Below, piece after piece: positions 26,362 to 36,227 of a DNA stretch of 64,000 nucleotides. The stretch is from contig CP129491.1 of NCBI GenBank assembly GCA_030584105.1, positions 2,046,001 to 2,110,000 of the forward strand. The letters are read 5' to 3'. The DNA is from UTCHB3 sp002050155. Lineage in GTDB: Bacteria; Bacteroidota; Ignavibacteria; Ignavibacteriales; Ignavibacteriaceae. The notes beneath the pieces were generated by a model. That model made no database searches. It saw only the letters and a list, made by a program, of their open reading frames with translations, and was not told the origin of the DNA. A program made the position numbers and the translations under genes. Numbering within the stretch: the stretch's first letter is position 1; every line of letters starts with the position of its first letter.

Positions 26362-27366
26362 CTACCCAATAGCATCCTTAATAAGCTGCACTTCTTTCAT
26401 GAGGCTACGGAACTGCTCAGGCAGAAGCGCCTGGGGGCCATCCGAAAGCGCTTTGTGGGGATCGTGATGAACCTCAATCAAAAGACCATCGGCACCGGCT
26501 GCAACCGCTGCCCGGGCTACGGGGATAACCAAATCACTGAACCCCGTGGCGTGCGATGGGTCAGCAATAACAGGCAAATGACTCTTTTGCTTAATAACCG
26601 GAATAGCCGAAACATCAAATGTGTTGCGGGTGGATTGCTCAAAGGTTCTGATTCCCCGCTCGCATAAAATTACCTCGCTGTTGCCACCGGCAAGAATATA
26701 TTCTGCCGACATCAACAGTTCATCAATTGTTGCCGCAAAACCCCGCTTTAACAAAACCGGTTTCTGCAATTTCCCCAATTCTTTCAACAACGGATAATTG
26801 TACATATTGCGCGCCCCCACCTGAAAAATATCGGTATATTTGCCGACCAAATCAACAAGCGTTAAATCAAGAATCTCCGTAACCACCTTCAAACCGTTTT
26901 CGTCTGCAGCAGAGCGAATCATCTTCAGACCCTCCTCACCCAAACCCTGGAAAGTATAGGGCGAAGTCCTCGGCTTGTAAGCACCACCCCGCAGAACAGT
27001 TGCCCCCGCAGCGGCAACAAACCGGGCGACCGTGTGTATCTGTTCTTCACTTTCTACTGCGCATGGTCCCGCAAACACGGCAAGCCCTTCACCACCAATT
27101 GTGGCTCTCCCGACAGAAATAATCGTGTCGGCTTTTTTATACTCGCGGCCGGCGAACAGATACGGTTCTGAAACACCGAGAACTTTCGCAACGCCATCGA
27201 GCATGCTTATCTCTTTAATATCACTTTCCGGCTTAATTCCGCCTATGCTAATTACCATTCTTCCCGTCCCCTCGGATCTTTGCACGGAGTATCCCATCTC
27301 AACGATCCGATTGATCACTCTTTCCACTTTTGCTTCAGTGGCGTTATTTTCAAAAACTACTATCAC
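26362..27366 (-). CDS. aroF: 3-deoxy-7-phosphoheptulonate synthase (DAHP synthase), type I with N-terminal regulatory domain
   Basis: 334 residues, typical of the Thermotoga-like class. A ferredoxin-like regulatory domain (1 to about 70) precedes a TIM barrel (about 80-334). Active-site motifs include 'AGPCAVES' with metal-binding C102, 'RGGAYKPRTSPYTFQG' (about 130-145), and 'IADPSHATG' near 270. It condenses phosphoenolpyruvate and erythrose 4-phosphate, the first step of aromatic amino acid synthesis. The N-terminal domain is where tyrosine or phenylalanine inhibits in characterised relatives. No other shikimate gene is near. It lies 37 bp downstream of the TPR protein gene and may share its transcript. 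Confidence 0.96.
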   Translation of the reverse strand: MIVVFENNATEAKVERVINRIVEMGYSVQRSEGTGRMVISIGGIKPESDIKEISMLDGVAKVLGVSEPYLFAGREYKKADTIISVGRATIGGEGLAVFAGPCAVESEEQIHTVARFVAAAGATVLRGGAYKPRTSPYTFQGLGEEGLKMIRSAADENGLKVVTEILDLTLVDLVGKYTDIFQVGARNMYNYPLLKELGKLQKPVLLKRGFAATIDELLMSAEYILAGGNSEVILCERGIRTFEQSTRNTFDVSAIPVIKQKSHLPVIADPSHATGFSDLVIPVARAAVAAGADGLLIEVHHDPHKALSDGPQALLPEQFRSLMKEVQLIKDAIG

Positions 27367-27403
27367 TTTAATAACTCCGGAAATTCACAACCTTCAAAAA
27401 AAA

Positions 27404-28990
27404 TCATTTAATCTGCAAAGCCTCCAATTTTTCCTTCAGGTCCTCATTATCCGGATACAAATTCAGAAGTTTTTGCAGCATATTAACCAATTTTTCGTGC
27501 TGTGCGGTTTTGATATAATAATCCAGCAAAACATCATAAGGGTTCGCCTCGTCGTTGTATGAAAAAGGCTCGTTTGCCACCTCGTCCAATGCCAATTTTT
27601 CTGCGAGCAGCCCCATTTTGTTAAAATCTTCCAAATTTCCGACCCGCTCAAAAAGAAGTGCAGCCCTGTAGATTGTGGTATAATTTGTTATAATTTCGCC
27701 CGGTTTAAGATTCGTGTTGAAGTTAATCATCACAATTTTTGCCCGTTCAACATTCCCCGTTGCAAGATATGAATCCGCGAGATCGAAGTACAGGTTTGAA
27801 TAGTTATCAATCAGTTCATAGAGTGAGCGATCGCGCACAACCTCACCGGTGTTGATGGATGAAAAATCGAAAGGCATCCCAAAATTTGCAGTTTCATCAA
27901 AGTAATCCGGCGGCGGACTTAGCAACACTTCTATTAACTCGGTGTCGATCGATTTGCCCGCTTCCGCAGTGTTGAAGGGCATGAGACGAAACGCTAACCC
28001 CTGTGATTTAAGGTGATTAGCAAGAAGATTACGCACTCTTCCTCTTGCGGTCAGCGTGAAGGAAATGTCGCGCAGCCACTTCGTTTTTTGTATAATATCC
28101 AATATTATCCGCTCGGCAGGGGTTACGATGAGCGCAGTGGAATCAGGGCTCTTCTCGTCAAACGGGGGGAAAGTAAACTCAATTTTTGAGATTTTATCCT
28201 TTTTTTCAACCTCATATTTTTCAACTGCCGTCCGCGGAATATCAAGCGTAATTTTGGCAGGTTTCATCACTTGGGGACGGAGTGCACTCACCTCTTCGTC
28301 ACTCATATCCATACCGATGTTGTATGTGCCCATTATATACTTCGATCTGATAAATTTTACATAATCCGGCGAGCTTAAAAAATCGATATTAACAAGCGTA
28401 ACATCCTTGCGCAACTCATCCATCAGTTGCAGATAATAAACGATAAAAGTTTCCAGTTCATCATCGGAAAATACAATCGAGTTTGGCGGAAGGGATCGGA
28501 GAAGGTTTTCGCCATAGTCAAAATATGTGGAGGAGATTACCCCGTTTTTAAGAATCTGCCGGAAGCAGAGCTTTGCAGAGTCAGGTTTATCGTTAACAAT
28601 ATATGAAAGCGCGGCAGTGCCCCACATTGAAATGATTTTGGAGTAGGCGCTGAGGTGCCACGACTCGCCCTTGTAAACCGGGCTGATTTTAATCGACCTT
28701 AAAAAATGGTCAACGCTTTTCAGCAGATAATCGATCTTCAGTTTGGCAAGGAAATCCATCGACGGAAGTGAAATTCTGTCGTAGGCGTAACCTAAGAAGT
28801 AGTGCCCTTCGGCGTCCAAAGAATCGGTTTGTAAATACTCTTCCAACACCTGTGCGGCCTGTTTATAGAGCGCCACATCCGGCGTTGTGCTCATTTCAGC
28901 GTGCCGGAAGAGGTCTTTTCCTTTTTCAAGCAAATCCTGCCCCATCACTCCGTGAGCAACAACAAAGCATATGATGAGAATTTGTTTCAA
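27404..28990 (-). CDS. Exported TPR-like protein of unknown function
   Basis: 528 residues with an N-terminal signal peptide (hydrophobic core, cleavage near residue 17, VMG-Q). Helical repeats with TPR character occur near the N-terminus ('VLEEYLQTDSLDAEGHYFLG') and at the C-terminus ('LVNMLQKLLNLYPDNEDLKE'). The central stretch 'SIVFSDDELETFIVYYLQ' with 'DVTLVNIDFLSSPDYVKF' resembles the soluble segment found after the membrane part of DUF2723-type proteins in Bacteroidota, but the membrane part is absent. It is probably a periplasmic or outer-membrane-associated scaffold. Function unknown. It lies immediately upstream of aroF on the same strand. Confidence 0.75.
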   Translation of the reverse strand: MKQILIICFVVAHGVMGQDLLEKGKDLFRHAEMSTTPDVALYKQAAQVLEEYLQTDSLDAEGHYFLGYAYDRISLPSMDFLAKLKIDYLLKSVDHFLRSIKISPVYKGESWHLSAYSKIISMWGTAALSYIVNDKPDSAKLCFRQILKNGVISSTYFDYGENLLRSLPPNSIVFSDDELETFIVYYLQLMDELRKDVTLVNIDFLSSPDYVKFIRSKYIMGTYNIGMDMSDEEVSALRPQVMKPAKITLDIPRTAVEKYEVEKKDKISKIEFTFPPFDEKSPDSTALIVTPAERIILDIIQKTKWLRDISFTLTARGRVRNLLANHLKSQGLAFRLMPFNTAEAGKSIDTELIEVLLSPPPDYFDETANFGMPFDFSSINTGEVVRDRSLYELIDNYSNLYFDLADSYLATGNVERAKIVMINFNTNLKPGEIITNYTTIYRAALLFERVGNLEDFNKMGLLAEKLALDEVANEPFSYNDEANPYDVLLDYYIKTAQHEKLVNMLQKLLNLYPDNEDLKEKLEALQIK

Positions 28991-29188
28991 ATGATCTGCC
29001 GAAAAAATTTAATAATAACCTTTAAACATAATGAATAAACGGATGTTTCGGTTATCTCAGGACATAGGCTTTTTTGAAGTTTTTGGTAACGGTTTACCAA
29101 CAAGCCACTTGCTTTTTATCCGCGCTTTACTTCAACAGTTTTACAACAGGTTTCTTTCTTTTTGCCTGTGATATATGTAAATGATTTC

Positions 29189-30355
29189 CTACCCCCCTCT
29201 TAACGAATTTACAATATTAAGGCGCGCTGCACGGAACGAGGGGAGGAACCCGCCAACAAAACCCATTATCAACGAAAATATCAACGATGTTATCACGATT
29301 TCCGGCGAAAGGGCAAAACTAAAAGAAAGTTGTGAATATGACTCAAAATTTATGGTGGAAACCTGAACAAACGACAGAAACGAAGCTAAAACCAAACCAA
29401 ACAGCCCACCCAGCAACGAAAGCAACAACGACTCCATCAGAAAAGCCGCCATTACACTCCTCCGGCTGAAACCAAGCGCACGAAGTGTTCCAATTTCCAC
29501 CGTTCTGTTCGCAACAGCTGCGTACATCGTTATTGTTGCGCCAATCATTGCTCCAAACGAAAAAATAACGGTAACAAAAATGCCGAGAATTTCAATGAAC
29601 GACGACAAAAATTCAGATTGTTCTTCGTAATACGCCTGCTCAGGCTTTGCTTCGTAAGCGTTCAGGCGTTTATCTTTTACCAAACTATGATTTAGTGCGT
29701 CAACCTCGGCAGCCGCTTTTAACTTAGCTGTAATTGTGCTTACAGTTGTTCCACGGTTGAAAGCGCTTCCCAGACGGATCCCGTCTCCCCAAAGTTCGGA
29801 ATCGTAGCCACTTCCATCGGTGGTGAACTCGCCGACGATCTCCCACTCGTTACCGGCAAATTTAATTTTTTCTCCAACTTTTGCTTCGGGGAACTCTTTA
29901 ACAATTGCTTCGCCGACAATCAACTCGTTCAGCCCGAAATGGAAGTTTCTCCCTTTTATGATTTTGACCTGCGAGTGAAGTTTCCCGTAGTTGGGTCCCA
30001 CCCCCCTCACGGTGATGTTACCGGTTGCTCCGTCATTTCTGGTAAGGTTAATCACAACAACAGGCTCGTTCGAGGTTAACGGTTTACCATCTGTGTCTTT
30101 CGCAATTTGCGGAAGTGCAGCTATCAACGCCTGATCTTCACCCGGGATAATGCTGGAAATCTCAGCTGTTGACGACTTCCGCAATATTTTAACATTATCC
30201 GGCAACCCCGTGCTCTGAAGTGTTTTCCGGATTCCGAAAGCCATCATCAGAACTGCTGCGAAAACAAACACAACCAACGCAACACCCATAATCGTGATGC
30301 CCGTAGTAAGTTTTCTTCTGCCCAAACTATTCCATGTGTATTTCAAGGGTATCAT
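29189..30355 (-). CDS. ABC transporter permease, FtsX/MacB type
   Basis: 388 residues: one N-terminal membrane helix (about 20-42), a large periplasmic domain (about 45-250) of the MacB-PCD type, and three C-terminal helices (about 265-375) of the FtsX fold ('FGAMIGATITMYAAVANRTV', 'GTLRALGFSRRSVMAAFLME'). MacB/LolCE-type permeases move lipoproteins, peptides or drugs from the inner membrane by mechanotransmission. The start ATG at 30355 has AGGAGG upstream, part of a duplicated initiation region. It is the last gene of a four-gene operon (adaptor, ATPase, two permeases). Confidence 0.92.
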   Translation of the reverse strand: MIPLKYTWNSLGRRKLTTGITIMGVALVVFVFAAVLMMAFGIRKTLQSTGLPDNVKILRKSSTAEISSIIPGEDQALIAALPQIAKDTDGKPLTSNEPVVVINLTRNDGATGNITVRGVGPNYGKLHSQVKIIKGRNFHFGLNELIVGEAIVKEFPEAKVGEKIKFAGNEWEIVGEFTTDGSGYDSELWGDGIRLGSAFNRGTTVSTITAKLKAAAEVDALNHSLVKDKRLNAYEAKPEQAYYEEQSEFLSSFIEILGIFVTVIFSFGAMIGATITMYAAVANRTVEIGTLRALGFSRRSVMAAFLMESLLLSLLGGLFGLVLASFLSFVQVSTINFESYSQLSFSFALSPEIVITSLIFSLIMGFVGGFLPSFRAARLNIVNSLRGG

Positions 30356-30420
30356 GTTTTGCCTCCTGCCAACCGGTTTGCCCTAAGGCAATTAAAGTTG
30401 TTCCGTGTTAATGAAGTCAT
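30352..30420 (-). promoter_or_regulatory. Duplicated translation-initiation region with a 22-codon leader frame
   Basis: The sequence AGGAGGCAAAA(T/C)ATG occurs twice, 65 bp apart, on the minus strand: once right after the stop of the upstream permease gene (ATG at 30420) and once at the start of the downstream permease gene (ATG at 30355). The first ATG opens a 22-residue frame whose TGA overlaps the second ATG (ATGA). Translation of the short frame could couple the two permease genes. No peptide family is recognised. Confidence 0.55.
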
Positions 30421-30430
30421 ATTTTGCCTC

Positions 30431-31591
30431 CTATCCAACAAATCTGAAACCGTCAACAATTTTTGTGCTCAATGCTCTCTGAACCGGGAATATCGAAGCA
30501 ATAACTCCGGTAAGAATTGCAGCCGAAAAAGCCAACACAGTTGTGATTGTTTCAACTTCTAATGTAGGGAAGAAAGTTTTCGGTATCACCCGGCTCATCC
30601 CTATCACCATAGATTCACCAATAAAAAGCCCAATTACGCCACCGATAATCGAAATTACCATAGATTCACCAAGTATTAACACTAACAAATGTTTACCGGT
30701 GAACCCAAGCGTTTTCAGCACGGAATACTCCCGTGTTCTCTCTCTGGTTGCCATAACCATTGTGTTCCCTAAAACTAACATTATAATCCCAACGATCACC
30801 CAGGAAACAAACTCCATCGCTGTCATTATCGCACTCAACGATTTCATCATCCCTTTGGTAAATTCCTCTTCCGATTCAGTTTTTGTGGCTTCAGCACTGT
30901 TTCTAAAATAAGAATCGATACTCGCACTTACTCTCGGAATGTCATCGGCATTATTAACTTTCACCACAAACCATCCGATTTGGTTCGCTCTGCCGGGTGA
31001 TTCCTTTTCCAAGCGTTGGTTTATATAATCCCACCTGATGAACATACCGGTAGCGTCAGTGGTTTTGAATTTAGGCTTATAGATTGCTACAACCTTAAAA
31101 TCCCACAATCCGGGGTAGATGTCGCCGTCTATAGGCATCCTGTCGCCAACTTTAATGTTATATTGTTTGGCAGTAGCTTCACCAATAATGCAGGCTTGTG
31201 GGTCTGCTCTGAAAGCAGCTTTTTCTTCCTCAGTAACCATATATTCAGGATAAACATCAAAAAGGGTCTCCGGGTCGGCACAAATTCTTCCGAAATAGTA
31301 GTCTTTATCTTTATAAACACCCTGAAACCATGAGAAATAGGTAACTTGTTTCACCCCTTGCACTTTTTTAATCTTTTCAAAATAAGAAAGTGGAAGTGTA
31401 AAGATGAACGAAACGGAGTTCCTTACAATTGCCCTGTCGGGGGCAGTTTGTTCCGAGATCGAATCCCAAGCCGTGATAAAAGTTCTCATAACCAAAAAGG
31501 CAGTAACAGCTATAGCAATTCCCAGAATAGTCAATGTTGTTCTCAGTTTATGCCTAAGAGAGTTCTTAAGCATCATTTTTAGAATTTTCAT
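30431..31591 (-). CDS. ABC transporter permease, FtsX/MacB type
   Basis: 386 residues with the same plan as its downstream neighbour: an N-terminal helix (about 18-38, 'LTILGIAIAVTAFLVMRTF'), a periplasmic domain (to about 255), and three C-terminal helices ending near 378, with the FtsX loop 'REYSVLKTLGFTGKHLLVLI'. The two permeases are not identical and probably form a heterodimer, as LolC/LolE do (inference). The start overlaps the stop of the ATPase gene by 4 bp, which indicates translational coupling. Its stop codon TAG lies directly against AGGAGG, the ribosome-binding site of the short leader frame that follows. Confidence 0.92.
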   Translation of the reverse strand: MKILKMMLKNSLRHKLRTTLTILGIAIAVTAFLVMRTFITAWDSISEQTAPDRAIVRNSVSFIFTLPLSYFEKIKKVQGVKQVTYFSWFQGVYKDKDYYFGRICADPETLFDVYPEYMVTEEEKAAFRADPQACIIGEATAKQYNIKVGDRMPIDGDIYPGLWDFKVVAIYKPKFKTTDATGMFIRWDYINQRLEKESPGRANQIGWFVVKVNNADDIPRVSASIDSYFRNSAEATKTESEEEFTKGMMKSLSAIMTAMEFVSWVIVGIIMLVLGNTMVMATRERTREYSVLKTLGFTGKHLLVLILGESMVISIIGGVIGLFIGESMVIGMSRVIPKTFFPTLEVETITTVLAFSAAILTGVIASIFPVQRALSTKIVDGFRFVG

Positions 31592-32271
31592 CTCTTTTCC
31601 CCTACTAATTCACCTTTTTCGAGGTGCAAAATTCTTTTTGCCTTTTCCGCTGCGTGGGGGTCATGGGTTACCATAACAATGGTTTTCTTAAACTCAGCGT
31701 TCAGCCGTTCCATAATTGTAAGAATTTCGGTCGCCGCATTTTTATCCAGATCACCCGTTGGCTCGTCAGCAACAATAATCTGCGGGTCGGTAACGATTGC
31801 TCTGGCGATTGCAACCCGTTGCTCTTGCCCGCCTGAGAGCTGTTTTGGCGAGTGGTGCATCCTGTCAGCCAAACCAACCACACCAAGTGCTGTTTCAACA
31901 TGCGCTTTCCGTTCAGATTTACTCAACTTTGTTAACAAAAGCGGCAATTCAACATTTTCAAAAGCTGTAAGCACCGGGATAAGATTGTAGAACTGAAAAA
32001 CAAACCCGATGTTGCTTGCACGCCACTTTGCCAACCACGATTCACTCTTCTTTCCAATATCTTCACCGTTAATTAAAACTGCGCCTTCTGTCGGGCGGTC
32101 TATCCCTGCGATGATGTTCAGAAGTGTTGTTTTTCCCGAACCTGATGGCCCCATCAATGCCAGAAATTCACCGTTTTCAACTTCTAAATTCAGGTTTTGC
32201 AAAACCGGGATTTCGATGTTGTTCCGCCAGTATGATTTCGTAAGGTTGCTTATTCCAATTATTTCAGACAT
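31588..32271 (-). CDS. ABC transporter ATP-binding protein, LolD/MacB type
   Basis: 227 residues. Walker A GPSGSGKT (41-48), signature LSGGQ (145-149), Walker B 'IIVADE' with catalytic E170, and the switch His in 'MVTHDPHAAEKA'. This length and the 'PTGDLD' D-loop are typical of the ATPases that drive FtsX-type permeases. It lies 12 bp downstream of the membrane-fusion protein gene and overlaps the next permease by 4 bp, so all four genes form one transport system. Confidence 0.95.
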   Translation of the reverse strand: MSEIIGISNLTKSYWRNNIEIPVLQNLNLEVENGEFLALMGPSGSGKTTLLNIIAGIDRPTEGAVLINGEDIGKKSESWLAKWRASNIGFVFQFYNLIPVLTAFENVELPLLLTKLSKSERKAHVETALGVVGLADRMHHSPKQLSGGQEQRVAIARAIVTDPQIIVADEPTGDLDKNAATEILTIMERLNAEFKKTIVMVTHDPHAAEKAKRILHLEKGELVGEKR

Positions 32272-32283
32272 ATAGAAATCCTT

Positions 32284-33483
32284 TTATTTTTTAACGGCGA
32301 CTTTAACGCCTTCTGAAAGATGTTTTGTTATTTTTTCAACAATTTGATCCCCCTCGTTCAGCCCGGAAGTAATTTCAATCATCAAGCCGGCGACTTTCCC
32401 CGTTCTAACTTCAACCGCTGCAAGTTTTCCCTCCGCGACCCGATACACATAAGATTTCCCGTTCTTTTTGAAGACTGCAGTTGCAGGTACCGCCAAAAAG
32501 GGCTTACCGGTTGCCCCTTTCACAGGTTCCGCCATAAAAGAAACACGCGCCCTCATTTCCGGCAAAACTTTTGAATCGTAGTCCCTGAACCCAATTTTTA
32601 CCAACACTGTTGCTTTTGCCCGGTCAGCAGTCGGCACTATTTTGGCAACATAGCCCGGGTAGCCGTGGTCGGGGTAGGCATCCAGATAAATAACGCACTC
32701 CATATCCGGTTTTACTTTTTCGATGTTTGCTTCCGAGACATCTGCTTCCACCTGAAGCGAGTTCATATCAGCAATGGTAACGACGGCAGCACGGGAATTG
32801 GCGCCGCCTGAAATCGGTGAGACCACCTCACCCACTTCAGCGTTTTTGGTAAGCACAGTTCCGCTGAAAGGCGCTCTGATTAGTGTATTCTCCAAGTCAA
32901 CTTTTAACGATTTAATTTGGGTTTCCGCGAGGTCAATTGATGAAAGCACCCTATTGTATCTTGTTTCGGCGGCTTCCGCTTCAATTTCAGTAGCGGCACC
33001 GTTGGCAAGAAGCTGTTTCAACCTTCTGAAATTGCTTTCGGCTTCTTTAAGTTCTGCTTGTGTCAGTTTCAAATTGGCTTCAGCTTCCGCAATGTGCGCA
33101 CGGATATCCCGGTCTTCAACCCCTGCAATTACCTGGTCTTTAACTACCCTATCCCCTTCCACCACTTTCAAGAAAACTAACCTTCCCATAGCTTTCGAGG
33201 CGATTGAGGCTTTCCGTTGCGCAACTACATATCCATTACCGGTTAACAGAGCTTCACTTTCGGCAGGAGTTTGAAGTATCGCGGGAACCAACCTTACCTC
33301 CACTGCGGGATCGAACAGATCACCAAACGCATAATATACACCGCTGAGGATAAGCAAAATAACCACGATTGAAGCCCCAATTAAGGCTCTTTTCTTCCCT
33401 GCTTCAGGGTTTTTTCTCTTTGTTCTTTCTATTTTTAGCCCTGCAAGGTTATGCTCGGGCTTTGGCTCTGAAAATTCATTCAT
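32284..33483 (-). CDS. Periplasmic adaptor (membrane-fusion protein) of an ABC or RND exporter
   Basis: 399 residues. A cytosolic N-terminus and one membrane helix (about 33-52) are followed by a barrel-sandwich/lipoyl domain split by a coiled-coil hairpin (about 85-205, with 'HIAEAEANLKLTQAELKEAE'), a beta-barrel, and a C-terminal membrane-proximal domain. HlyD/MacA-type adaptors bridge the inner-membrane pump and an outer-membrane channel. It is the first gene of the operon with the ATPase and two permeases. No TolC-like gene is present here. The 203-bp region to the divergent TonB receptor gene probably carries both promoters. Confidence 0.93.
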   Translation of the reverse strand: MNEFSEPKPEHNLAGLKIERTKRKNPEAGKKRALIGASIVVILLILSGVYYAFGDLFDPAVEVRLVPAILQTPAESEALLTGNGYVVAQRKASIASKAMGRLVFLKVVEGDRVVKDQVIAGVEDRDIRAHIAEAEANLKLTQAELKEAESNFRRLKQLLANGAATEIEAEAAETRYNRVLSSIDLAETQIKSLKVDLENTLIRAPFSGTVLTKNAEVGEVVSPISGGANSRAAVVTIADMNSLQVEADVSEANIEKVKPDMECVIYLDAYPDHGYPGYVAKIVPTADRAKATVLVKIGFRDYDSKVLPEMRARVSFMAEPVKGATGKPFLAVPATAVFKKNGKSYVYRVAEGKLAAVEVRTGKVAGLMIEITSGLNEGDQIVEKITKHLSEGVKVAVKK

Positions 33484-33686
33484 TGGCAGAAAAAGTTTCG
33501 ATAAAAGTGACGGTTTACGAATGTAAACTTATGGTTATTTCTCTGAATTACATAATCCGAAACCATTGACTTAAACCGTTTGTTTAACTATTTGACCGTT
33601 CATACAATTCGGCAGTTTTTAATTAATCTTTTCGTGAAATTGGCTGTCAAATTATATGATTTCAGTAAAAAATTAAAAACAGGAAC

Positions 33687-36146
33687 ATGAAACATTTAAC
33701 AATCTTCACTATTCTCGCCCTTTTGTTGTGTAACGACGGGGCTTTCCCACAATGGCAAAACAGCGGAAACTACCAGGGAGGGGGTACCCCTTCAGGCGAA
33801 ATTTCGGGTGTTCTGCTCGATGCCAAAACCGGGCAACCTGTCGAGTATGGCAATTTTGTACTCTATCAGCAAAAAAACAAGGAATTAGTGAACGGAACAG
33901 TCTCCGGCACGGGCGGAACCTTCAAACTTAGTAAGGTGCCTTACGGTTTTTACAGAGCGGAAATTTCGTTTATCGGCTACGAAACTTTCGTTATCGATTC
34001 AATCATGATTACCCCAAAAAATTCCGCGGTTAACCTCGGTACGCTTAAACTGCGCCCGGCAGGCTATACAACGGAAGAAGTTACCGTGACAGGTGAAAAA
34101 GAAGCTATTATTAATAACCTCGATAAACAGGTAATTAATGTGGATAAAGATATAGCCTCGGCGGGTGGAAATGCTGCTGATGTGTTGCGGAATGTACCCT
34201 CCGTTCAGGTGGATATCGAAGGGAACATCACCTTACGCGGTAACGGTAACATCAAGATTTTGATAGACGGGCGCCCGGCAAACACCGGAGGGCAGTCCCT
34301 CGCCGATATTCTTGCTTCTATTCCCGCAGGGTCTATCGAAACCATTGAACTCGTAACCAATCCCTCTGCAAAATATGACGCTGAAGGCACCGCCGGGATC
34401 ATTAACATTAAACTTAAGAAGAAAAGCAACCTCGGGTTAAACGGGATGCTCTCTTCTAATGTCGGAACTAAAGATAAATATAACTCTTCGGTTAATCTTA
34501 ACTATAAACTTGAAGATATCAACTTTTTTGGAAATTTTGACTTCAGGATTAACAACTTCTTCGGTGAAGGGAACTCCGAAAGAAACGCTTTCTATCCCGG
34601 GGTTACAAACCGGCTTTCCGCCACTTCCAACGGAAACTTCAGGATGAATATGTTTAATTATAATCTTGGGTTCGATTGGTTTCTTGACGATTTTAACACG
34701 ATTACGCTTCAGGGTAATTACAGAAAGTTTGACTTCAACAATGCGAACAAAGCCTTTAATTCATCCGTTATTACAGGGCAGCCGGATCAGAATTATCTGA
34801 GGGTTTCTGAAGGCGGAAGAGATTTTGCGAACCAAAACTATTCACTTAACTATAAACGGTCGTTTACCGATAAGAACAAGGAACTTTCTGCTGATTTTAC
34901 ATGGTCGCGCAACAACGCAACGCTCGATGGGTTTTCAATCGTTGACGCATATAACAATTTGCCACTTCAGAAAACTAAGAATGTCTCAGATAACCAATTC
35001 ACTTTCTTTGTCGGCTCGGTTGATTGGTCAATGCCGTTGTTTGATAACTCTGCAAAGATGGAAACCGGGTTGAAAACAACTTTTCGCCAAATGAGAACGG
35101 GGATTTCATACTTCAATAATGACCCCGTTACCGATGCATGGGTTTGGAATTCCGCGGCTTCTAACAGGTTTAACTATGACGAGCAAATTCACGCCGCCTT
35201 TTTGATATTTACCGGTTCTTTGGGCGATTTCAAATATCAGGCCGGATTGCGGGCTGAAACTACCATTGCCGACGGTAAAACCGATAAAGCTGATGTGAAA
35301 GTCGATAAAAACTACACCGATTTCTTTCCATCGGTTTACTTCTCTTGGGCTCCTACTATGACTCAGGAAGTGCGGGCAAACTACAGCCGAAGGGTCGATA
35401 GACCATACCCACGGCAAGTTAACCCCTTTGTGGATAATACTGACTCGCTGAACCTCTTCAGAGGTAACCCCGATCTTAACCCGCAGTTCACCGACTCCTA
35501 CGAATTAGGGTACTCCCTTTTCCTCGGGAAACTGAATTTTGTAACCACTCTTTTCTACCGTCAGACTAACGATGCGATGAGCATGTTCACACGATTGCTG
35601 CCGGGCGGGGTAACTGAAAGAACTTTTGCAAATATTGCAACTCAGAAAAACACCGGTTTTGAGATTTCTACAGGGGGTGAAATTCTGCCCGGTTTTAGGC
35701 TTATGCCAAGTTTTTCATGGTTCAGAACTCAGTTGGACGGGCAGTCCGGTCTGACAACAATTCATCAGGATGATTATTCGTGGAATGCAAAAATTATCTC
35801 TTCTTTGAATGTCATCGAGGGGGGTACACTTCAGGTTTTCTTCAATTACAACGCACCTTCAGTTATGGCTCAGGGGAAAACTGAAGAAGTTTATTTTATG
35901 GATATTGCATATAAACAAGACTTTTTCAACGGTAACTTGTCACTTACCGTTAGGGTTTCGGATTTGTTCAATACTATGAAGTGGAACAGTTCAACTTTTG
36001 GACCCAACTTCGATTCATTTAATTTCTATAAAAACGATTCCCGTAATGTTTTCGTAGGGCTTACATATATTTTCAACAGTTTCCAGAAAAAACCGCAAAA
36101 ACCAATTGATGACGGTGGTATGGGGCAGGGACAGGATCAGTTTTAA
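33687..36146 (+). CDS. TonB-dependent-like outer membrane receptor, outer-membrane beta-barrel family
   Basis: 819 residues. Signal peptide (1 to about 21), carboxypeptidase-regulatory-like domain (about 38-120, 'GVLLDAKTGQPVEYGNF'), plug domain (about 135-235, 'VQVDIEGNITLRGNGNIKIL', 'AGIINIKLKKK'), then a barrel of the PF14905 type with 'NYSRRVDRPYPRQVNPFVD' at about 570. The family resembles TonB receptors of Bacteroidota used for peptide or metal uptake, but many members have no known ligand. The protein ends in Q/G/D-rich residues instead of the usual terminal aromatic. ATG at 33687 follows 'ACAGGAAC'. It is divergent from the exporter operon and ends at a terminator hairpin. Confidence 0.9.
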   Translation: MKHLTIFTILALLLCNDGAFPQWQNSGNYQGGGTPSGEISGVLLDAKTGQPVEYGNFVLYQQKNKELVNGTVSGTGGTFKLSKVPYGFYRAEISFIGYETFVIDSIMITPKNSAVNLGTLKLRPAGYTTEEVTVTGEKEAIINNLDKQVINVDKDIASAGGNAADVLRNVPSVQVDIEGNITLRGNGNIKILIDGRPANTGGQSLADILASIPAGSIETIELVTNPSAKYDAEGTAGIINIKLKKKSNLGLNGMLSSNVGTKDKYNSSVNLNYKLEDINFFGNFDFRINNFFGEGNSERNAFYPGVTNRLSATSNGNFRMNMFNYNLGFDWFLDDFNTITLQGNYRKFDFNNANKAFNSSVITGQPDQNYLRVSEGGRDFANQNYSLNYKRSFTDKNKELSADFTWSRNNATLDGFSIVDAYNNLPLQKTKNVSDNQFTFFVGSVDWSMPLFDNSAKMETGLKTTFRQMRTGISYFNNDPVTDAWVWNSAASNRFNYDEQIHAAFLIFTGSLGDFKYQAGLRAETTIADGKTDKADVKVDKNYTDFFPSVYFSWAPTMTQEVRANYSRRVDRPYPRQVNPFVDNTDSLNLFRGNPDLNPQFTDSYELGYSLFLGKLNFVTTLFYRQTNDAMSMFTRLLPGGVTERTFANIATQKNTGFEISTGGEILPGFRLMPSFSWFRTQLDGQSGLTTIHQDDYSWNAKIISSLNVIEGGTLQVFFNYNAPSVMAQGKTEEVYFMDIAYKQDFFNGNLSLTVRVSDLFNTMKWNSSTFGPNFDSFNFYKNDSRNVFVGLTYIFNSFQKKPQKPIDDGGMGQGQDQF

Positions 36147-36227
36147 TGCTGCTTTAATGTATTGTGCTTTTGGAAAAGTTAGATGTTGTATGTTGTGTTA
36201 ACTTGAGCATACTCTGAATGGTTATAC

